From 13-2-20CM-66-19 sp963760225 (GTDB lineage: Bacteria > Pseudomonadota > Gammaproteobacteria > Steroidobacterales > Steroidobacteraceae): a stretch of DNA of 64,000 nucleotides. Shown piece by piece: positions 59,509 through 64,000 of this stretch (positions within the stretch are counted from its first letter, which is position 1; the number at the start of each line of letters is the position of its first letter). Location of the stretch: the NCBI GenBank assembly GCA_963760225.1, contig CAVXCD010000001.1, positions 434,001 through 498,000 on the forward strand, given 5' to 3'. Made by a program: the position numbers and the translations under genes. The notes under the pieces were generated by a model, which saw only the letters and a list, made by a program, of their open reading frames with translations, searched no databases and was not told where the DNA came from.

Positions 59509-61893
59509 ATGGGTAGTTTCCGCAAACGACTTCTCGTGCTGATCATCGGTCTGGTGATCGCCACCCAAACTGTGACGCTTGCCGCAGTCCTCGTGAGCAC
59601 CCGCCGCACCGTCGAGGCGCGCGCCGCGCTCGAGCTGCGTTCGGGAGGCACGCTGGCCGAGCACCTGATCGACTTTCGCGCCGTGCAGCTGGCGAACGGC
59701 GTCGGCGTGCTGGCGGCGGATTTCGGCTTCCGCGAGGCGGTGGCGAGCGGGCACGTGCCCACCATCCTTTCGGCCGCCAGGAACAATGCACAGCGCATTG
59801 GTGCCGACGTGATGCTGGTGCTCGACACACACGGCCGCGTACTGGCGTCCACCGTTCCCGCCGACAGCGCCGCGGCTGCACTGCCGGACCTGCTCGAGGA
59901 GGGCGCCGGCGCGCGCGACGAGCCGAACTTTCGGGTATTCGGGGCGCACGCCTACCAGTTGTTCATCGCCCCGGTACGCACCCCGGAGACGATCGCCTGG
60001 GTCGCGATGGGCTTCGTGGTCGATGATTCCCTCGCTAAACGCATTCGCGATCTGGTCGGCTCGCAGGTCGCCATCGTCACGCACGGTGCCGGTGGTCTGA
60101 CACGCGTCGCCGCAACGCCTGAAGCGGCGGCGGCCGGCAGCGCTGCGCTGCTGACCGTCCCGGAGGCCAGCGACACTCCTCACATCACGCACCTGGCGGC
60201 GTCCGACTACCTGAGCTTCGCGCGGCGCCTGCCGGGGCGCGGCGATTCGGTGGACGTGATCCTGCTGAAGCCGCTGCCGGAGGTGCTGGCGCCTTACCTC
60301 GAACTGCGCAAGGCGATGCTCGAGATCGACGGAGTCGCACTGCTGGTTGCGGCCGTGGTCGGCGCGTTACTCGGCCGCAGCGCCAGCCGCCCAATCGGCG
60401 AGCTCATGCGCGCCGCGCAGCGCATCGACCGCGGACAGTACGAGACAGCGGTGAGCGTCGCCGGCGGCGATGAGTTCAAGCGCCTGGCGGCGACCTTCAA
60501 CACCATGCAAAGCAACATCGCGGCCCGCGAGGCGGTCATCACCTACCACGCCTACCACGATCCGCTGACGCAGTTACCGAACCGCGCGGCCGTGAAGCGT
60601 GCGCTCGAGAACCTGGTAAGCGACGTCGGCGCAGGGGGCAGCGCGGCGCTGCTGCTCATCGACATCTCGAACCTGCGCGACATCAACGCCTCGCTCGGAC
60701 TGCAGGTCGGCGACGAAGTGCTGCGCGAAGCCGCCCGCCGCCTGCAGCAGGCGGTGGCCGCTGAGCACACGCTGGCACGCCTCGGCGAGACGCAATTCCT
60801 GGTGCTGGTGCCCGGCTGCACGGCCGAGCGTGCGCTGCTGTACGCCGAGCAGCTCGCCGCGGTGATCCGCAGTGGCTTCCACCTGGCGGGTGTGAGCCTG
60901 GATCTGCGCCTGGCGTGCGCGGTGTGCCTGTTCCCGGATCACGGGGCCAGCAGCGATGAGCTGTTGCAGCGGGTGCAGGTCGCACTCGAGGACGCCGATG
61001 AGACGCGCGCGCGCGTGGCCCTGTACCGTCCCGGCCAGGATGCGCAGCATCGTCGTCGCCTCGCCCTGATCACCGATCTGCGCCGCGCCATCGATCAGGA
61101 TCAGCTGAGTCTGGTGTATCAGCCGAAGGTTGAGATGGCGAGCCGCTCGGTCAGGAGCCTCGAAGCCCTGGTGCGCTGGCAGCACCCCCAGCTCGGCGCC
61201 GTTTCCCCGGGGGAGTTCGTGCCGCTGGCCGAGCGCACCGGCGGCTCGCGCGCGCTCACCAACTGGGTGCTGGCCGCTGCCATACGCCAGATGGGCGAGT
61301 GGCGCGGCCTCGGCCTGGAACTGGAACTGGCGGTGAACCTCTCGGCACCCGATATTCTCGACCCGGACCTGTGCGAGGAGATCCTGAAGCTACTGCGGCA
61401 ATACCGCGTGGAATCCACGTCTCTGCTGCTGGAGATCACCGAGAGCGCGGTCATGCAGGATCCGCACACCGCGGCGCGCAACATGCAGCTGCTGCGTATC
61501 GCCGGCGTACGCTTCGCCATCGATGACTTCGGCACCGGGCACTCCTCGCTGTCGCAGCTGAGGGTGCTGCCGGTGGACGAGCTGAAGATCGACCGCTCAT
61601 TTCTCTCGCCCGCCGGCACCGACGTGGTCATCGTCACCTCCACCATCGAGCTCGGCCACAGCATGGGGCTGAAGGTGGTCGGCGAGGGGGTCGAGGAAGC
61701 GGCCACCTGGAACCTGCTGCGGGGCCTGGGCTGCGACTTCGCGCAGGGCTACCTGATCAGCCGCCCGCTGCCCACGGCGGACGTTCCCGCCTTCGTGCGA
61801 CAGGCGAATCAGCTGCTGCCGGCCTCCGACTCGACCCTGTTGCAGATCCGCGCACTCGAACAGCTCGCCGGGCGCTCGCGCTCCGGCCGCTAG
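59509..61893 (+). CDS. Membrane Cache-like sensor, HAMP, degenerate GGDEF and intact EAL: c-di-GMP phosphodiesterase
   Basis: 794 residues. TM1 is LLVLIIGLVIATQTVTLAAVLV (8-29). A periplasmic Cache-like domain (about 35-265; AADFGFREAVASGHVPTI, DTHGRVLAST) is followed by TM2 (GVALLVAAVVGALLG) and HAMP (RPIGELMRAAQRIDRGQYET). The GGDEF domain starts near residue 350 (DPLTQLPNR) and is degenerate: the signature reads RLGETQF. The EAL domain (about 530-780) is complete: SLEALVRWQHPQLG, LAVNLSAPDI, LLEITESAVM, FAIDDFGTGHSS, KIDRSF, GEGVEEAATW and GCDFAQGYL. So it is predicted to hydrolyse c-di-GMP in response to an outside signal. It shares a promoter region with the cupredoxin-like and barrel genes. 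Confidence 0.92.
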   Translation: MGSFRKRLLVLIIGLVIATQTVTLAAVLVSTRRTVEARAALELRSGGTLAEHLIDFRAVQLANGVGVLAADFGFREAVASGHVPTILSAARNNAQRIGADVMLVLDTHGRVLASTVPADSAAAALPDLLEEGAGARDEPNFRVFGAHAYQLFIAPVRTPETIAWVAMGFVVDDSLAKRIRDLVGSQVAIVTHGAGGLTRVAATPEAAAAGSAALLTVPEASDTPHITHLAASDYLSFARRLPGRGDSVDVILLKPLPEVLAPYLELRKAMLEIDGVALLVAAVVGALLGRSASRPIGELMRAAQRIDRGQYETAVSVAGGDEFKRLAATFNTMQSNIAAREAVITYHAYHDPLTQLPNRAAVKRALENLVSDVGAGGSAALLLIDISNLRDINASLGLQVGDEVLREAARRLQQAVAAEHTLARLGETQFLVLVPGCTAERALLYAEQLAAVIRSGFHLAGVSLDLRLACAVCLFPDHGASSDELLQRVQVALEDADETRARVALYRPGQDAQHRRRLALITDLRRAIDQDQLSLVYQPKVEMASRSVRSLEALVRWQHPQLGAVSPGEFVPLAERTGGSRALTNWVLAAAIRQMGEWRGLGLELELAVNLSAPDILDPDLCEEILKLLRQYRVESTSLLLEITESAVMQDPHTAARNMQLLRIAGVRFAIDDFGTGHSSLSQLRVLPVDELKIDRSFLSPAGTDVVIVTSTIELGHSMGLKVVGEGVEEAATWNLLRGLGCDFAQGYLISRPLPTADVPAFVRQANQLLPASDSTLLQIRALEQLAGRSRSGR

Positions 61894-61920
61894 CGTCGCG
61901 GGGCGCGCCGCGCGCACTCG

Positions 61921-62850
61921 TTACTGCGTTGTCTCGAGCAGCGCGTCGACGCGCTGGCGGTACTGGCGTAGCAGCTCCGCGGCAAAATCGGCGAACACCC
62001 TGATCTTCGGCGAGTCGCGCAGCGCGCGGCGGCACACCACCGAAATGGGCGCACCCGGGGCCGACCACTCGCGCAGTATGACCTCGAGCTTGCCCGCGGC
62101 GAGCGCCTCGGCCACCACCAGGTCCATGCTCTGCACGATGCCGGCGCCGCGGTTGGCAGCGAGGATCTGCGCTTCGACGGAGTTGAACGCCACGTTGAAC
62201 GGCAGCTGCAGCTGCCGGCGCTGCGTACCGCGCTGGAACTGCCAGCGCTGCGGCCGGCGGCTGCCGGCGCCGAGATGGCCGACCAGCCGGTGGCGGCGCA
62301 GCTCCTCGGGCTCCGTCGGCACGCCGTGGGCGCGCAGGTACTCGGGCGCCGCGCAGGTCAGCAGCCGCGTCGTCACCACGCGCCGCGCGATCAGATGCGG
62401 CTCGCGCACCGTCCCGACCCGTACCACCAGGTCGATCTCTTCGGCGATCAGATCGACGATGCGGTCGTTGAACTGCACTTCCAGTTGCAGCTCCGGGTAG
62501 CGCGCCGTGAATTGCGGCAGCGCGGGGATCAGCAGCGCACGGCCGAACACCACCGGCACGTCGATGCGCAACCGCCCCTGGATCGACAAGCGCGTGCGCC
62601 GCAGCGCCTCGTCAGCGGCATCGAGCTCGGCCAGCACCCGCTGACAGCGCGCCAGGTACTCCGCGCCGTCGCTGGTGAGTCCCACCCGACGCGTGGTGCG
62701 ATGGAACAGCTGGCAGCGCAGGTGCTTCTCGAGCTCCGCCACGTGGGTGCTCACCACCGCGCGCGACAGGCCGAGCGCATCCGCTGCCCGGGTGAAGGAG
62801 TGCAGGTCCGCCACGCGGACGAAGCTGCGCATGCAGATGAGCTGGTCCAC
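61921..62850 (-). CDS. LysR-family transcriptional regulator
   Basis: 309 residues. The N-terminal winged helix: MDQLICMRSFVRVADLHSFTRAADALGLSRAVVSTHVAELEKHL over residues 1-44, then LFHRTTRRVGLTSDGAEYL. The effector part (RLRIDVPVVFGRALLIPALPQF) is of the CrgA/DmlR-like subgroup with QFTARYPELQLEVQFNDRIVDL. The target is unknown. The divergent neighbour would be the short truncated frame at 62980, suggesting that the original target gene has been lost. A weak inverted repeat CTCGAA N7 TTCGTG (about 62872-62890) lies near its start. Confidence 0.92.
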   Translation of the reverse strand: MDQLICMRSFVRVADLHSFTRAADALGLSRAVVSTHVAELEKHLRCQLFHRTTRRVGLTSDGAEYLARCQRVLAELDAADEALRRTRLSIQGRLRIDVPVVFGRALLIPALPQFTARYPELQLEVQFNDRIVDLIAEEIDLVVRVGTVREPHLIARRVVTTRLLTCAAPEYLRAHGVPTEPEELRRHRLVGHLGAGSRRPQRWQFQRGTQRRQLQLPFNVAFNSVEAQILAANRGAGIVQSMDLVVAEALAAGKLEVILREWSAPGAPISVVCRRALRDSPKIRVFADFAAELLRQYRQRVDALLETTQ

Positions 62851-62979
62851 TGATCTCTATTGTAAGGAGTTCTCGAACAATAAATTCGTGATTAGCTTAT
62901 TTTTCGCGGCGAGCGCCGCGCCTACAGTCGCAGCTGCCGGCCGTCGCCGCCGGCGCGCCGCAATGACTGGAGGGCCGAC

Positions 62980-63261
62980 ATGTTCATCTTCGCGCGGCCG
63001 TTGCGTGCGGTGGCCGCCGGGCTTGCCGTGGCGCTGCTGATCGTGTACGCGGATCGCTGCTGCAGCAACCCGCGGCTTGTGCTGCGCCCGCCGCCTGCGG
63101 TATCTTGCGCGCCGGTTCGTGACCGTTCCCTTTCCTGCCGCCTGCCGCCCGCTTCTTTAATTGCGAGTTGGCTTCCGAGTCTGAAAAGCCGAATCGTTCT
63201 CGACCAGGTGGCAGTGTGTGCGCCCGCGAATCAACCGATCTTCGGTATGCACTCCTGCTAG
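62980..63261 (+). pseudogene. Possible truncated gene: signal-peptide remnant
   Basis: ATG 62980 has a good GGAGGG site (about 62969-62974) and starts like a signal peptide (MFIFARPLRAVAAGLAVALL), but after about 25 residues the frame continues as Cys/Pro/Arg-rich sequence without protein character to a stop at 63259-63261. It is divergent from a LysR gene, where a target gene (for example a membrane or efflux gene) is usual. I read it as the 5' remnant of a deleted gene. The alternative is a small real protein or chance. The remaining gap to 63288 shows an AT-rich leader of the RRM gene. Confidence 0.3.
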
Positions 63262-63288
63262 TACTTTTTGATTCAGGAGTTTGATTGC

Positions 63289-63579
63289 ATGACGAAGATC
63301 TATGTTGGCAACCTGCCGTTTTCCGCCACTGACGCCGAGGTCCGTGAGCTGTTCGCACAGCACGGCACCGTCGAGTCGGTGAGCATCATCACCGATCGCG
63401 ATACCGGCCGCCCGCGCGGCTTCGGGTTCGTCGAAATGTCACGCGCCGATGCCTCGCGCGCCATCCAGAACCTCAATGGCAAGGAGCTGGGCGGACGCCC
63501 GCTGCGCGTCAACGAGGCCCAGGAGCGCACCGGTGGCGGCGGCGGCAACCGCGGCGGCGGCGCGCCGAAGCGCTGGTAA
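63289..63579 (+). CDS. RNA-binding protein with one RRM domain
   Basis: 96 residues from ATG 63289 (MTKIYVGNLPFSATDAEVRE) with CAGGAG upstream. RNP2 is IYVGNL and RNP1 is RGFGFVEM, the aromatic RNA contacts. A Gly-rich tail (RTGGGGGNRGGGAPKRW) follows the domain, as in the cyanobacterial/proteobacterial Rbp type, which are often cold-inducible. The long AT-containing 5' leader (from about 63140) could hold control elements. A strong terminator follows 16 nt later. Likely a single-gene transcript. Confidence 0.93.
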   Translation: MTKIYVGNLPFSATDAEVRELFAQHGTVESVSIITDRDTGRPRGFGFVEMSRADASRAIQNLNGKELGGRPLRVNEAQERTGGGGGNRGGGAPKRW

Positions 63580-63595
63580 GCTGCAAGGCTGTCAG

Positions 63596-63641
63596 GGCCG
63601 GCCGCCAGTGCCTGCTTGAGGCATCGGCGGCCGGCCTTTTT
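63596..63641 (+). terminator. Strong rho-independent terminator after the RRM gene
   Basis: GGCCGGCCGCC (63596-63606) pairs with GGCGGCCGGCC (63626-63636). Inside it a second stem TGCCT/AGGCA (63609-63613, 63619-63623) closes the loop, and TTTTT (63637-63641) follows. This is the clearest intrinsic terminator in the window apart from the trp attenuator. Confidence 0.92.
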
Positions 63642-63666
63642 CATTGGCTGAAGGGAGTCGATTCTC

Positions 63667-63786
63667 ATGGGTAAAGGCGATCCTAGAACACGCCGCGGCA
63701 AGATCTACCAGGGCTCCTTCGGCAAGTCGCGCGCCAAGGACCCGGCGAAGAAAAAGAAGAAGGCCGCGCGCCGCGCGCGGCGCTAA
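63667..63786 (+). CDS. thx: 30S ribosomal protein THX
   Basis: A 39-residue very basic protein, MGKGDPRTRRGKIYQGSFGK followed by SRAKDPAKKKKK and AARRARR. The MGKGD-RTRRGKI start is the THX signature. In Thermus this small protein sits in a cavity at the top of the 30S head; in proteobacteria it is present in some lineages. AAGGGAG lies 14 nt upstream of the ATG. It overlaps the stop of the convergent FabH-like gene by 4 nt. It lies directly after the terminator of the RRM gene, so it needs its own promoter or low read-through. Confidence 0.9.
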   Translation: MGKGDPRTRRGKIYQGSFGKSRAKDPAKKKKKAARRARR

Positions 63787-64000
63787 CTGAAGGGCGGCGC
63801 CCCGGGCGGCCGCGCCTTGAGCTTGCGCTCGTGCAGCTCGGCGAGCAGCTCGAGCGCGGATTTGTCGTTGCGCGGCAGCGTCGCGCTGCTCGTGCCGCGC
63901 GGCGCGACGCGCTCGCCCCAGCGCACCAGATGCGCGCAGTAGCTCAAGCCCCCGCCGAACCCGGGCAACAGCAGCCACGCGCCGGGTCGCACCCGGCCTT
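63783..64000 (-). CDS. 3-oxoacyl-ACP synthase III-like protein (C-terminal part; 5' end outside window)
   Basis: Only about 72 C-terminal residues are in the window. The strand PGAWLLLPGFGGGLSYCAHLVRWG matches the last conserved block of FabH-type ketosynthases (PAFGGGLTWCAHL, which holds the substrate-cavity glycines). A longer tail follows (SSATLPRNDKSALELLAELH, then KLKARPPGAPPFS), as in the FabH-like group with extended ends. The catalytic Cys-His-Asn lie beyond the window edge, so activity cannot be judged. It is convergent with thx. Confidence 0.8.
   Translation of the reverse strand, partial: GRVRPGAWLLLPGFGGGLSYCAHLVRWGERVAPRGTSSATLPRNDKSALELLAELHERKLKARPPGAPPFS

Overview
The window is high-GC DNA read as a gammaproteobacterial chromosome. 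The main reasons are the pilO-pilP-pilQ-aroK-aroB order, a ubiE-ubiJ-ubiB cluster, tesA divergent from ybbA/ybbP, and yajQ. Gene content (LytS/LytTR pair, several c-di-GMP proteins, TIR-TolB-TPR protein) has a Xanthomonadales/Nevskiales/Steroidobacter flavour, but family or genus cannot be fixed from sequence reading alone. Genes are tightly packed, often with 1-4 nt stop/start overlaps and GTG or TTG starts.

Layout: 1-6.1 kb holds the end of the type IV pilus assembly operon (pilO partial, pilP, pilQ), then aroK, aroB and a dGTPase. 6.1-10.7 kb is an AT-richer accessory block: a GNAT acetyltransferase, two overlapping DUF6502-like genes on the minus strand, an intergenic region of about 500 bp, and a third DUF6502-like gene translationally coupled to a secreted protein made almost only of 20 GIGGSGT-type decapeptides (a 30-bp tandem array). 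10.7-16.2 kb: fadD, tesA and the ybbA/ybbP ABC system. 16.2-22 kb: an Ala/Pro-rich membrane protein with a possible broken gene behind it, a LytS/LytTR two-component pair and a catalytically degenerate EAL protein. 22-31 kb: metabolic and regulatory genes (DUF1993, LysR, acyl-CoA dehydrogenase, aldo/keto reductases, hydrolases, a copper chaperone, an EamA exporter). 30.2-32.3 kb: oxyR divergent from an ahpC-ahpD peroxide-defence pair. 32.4-36.6 kb: a sensor kinase, a single-domain response regulator, a BtuF-like binding protein, yajQ and small genes.

36.7-46.2 kb is a complete trpEGDCFBA operon behind a classical attenuator: a 17-residue leader peptide with three consecutive Trp codons, a pause hairpin, an antiterminator and a U-tract terminator. 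The operon continues by overlapping starts into a hotdog-like protein gene and a TIR-membrane-TolB-TPR gene. 46.2-52.2 kb (minus strand) carries an aldo/keto reductase, a MATE exporter, ubiB, ubiJ, ubiE and a DUF971 gene. 52.4-57.2 kb is a three-gene 2-oxoacid:ferredoxin oxidoreductase operon whose first gene is a GltD-like flavoprotein with ferredoxin clusters. A REP/BIME-like inverted repeat lies in the convergent gap behind it. 57.5-61.9 kb: an outer-membrane barrel, a cupredoxin-like secreted protein and a divergent Cache-HAMP-GGDEF-EAL phosphodiesterase. The end holds a LysR gene, a possible truncated gene, an RRM protein with a strong terminator, the tiny ribosomal protein gene thx, and the 3' end of a FabH-like gene.

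The two best candidates for something little described are the DUF6502/GIGGSGT-repeat cassette (6.1-10.7 kb) and the REP-like doublet at 57.3 kb. The best-supported regulatory discovery is the trp attenuator. No tRNA, rRNA, CRISPR array or transposase was recognised.
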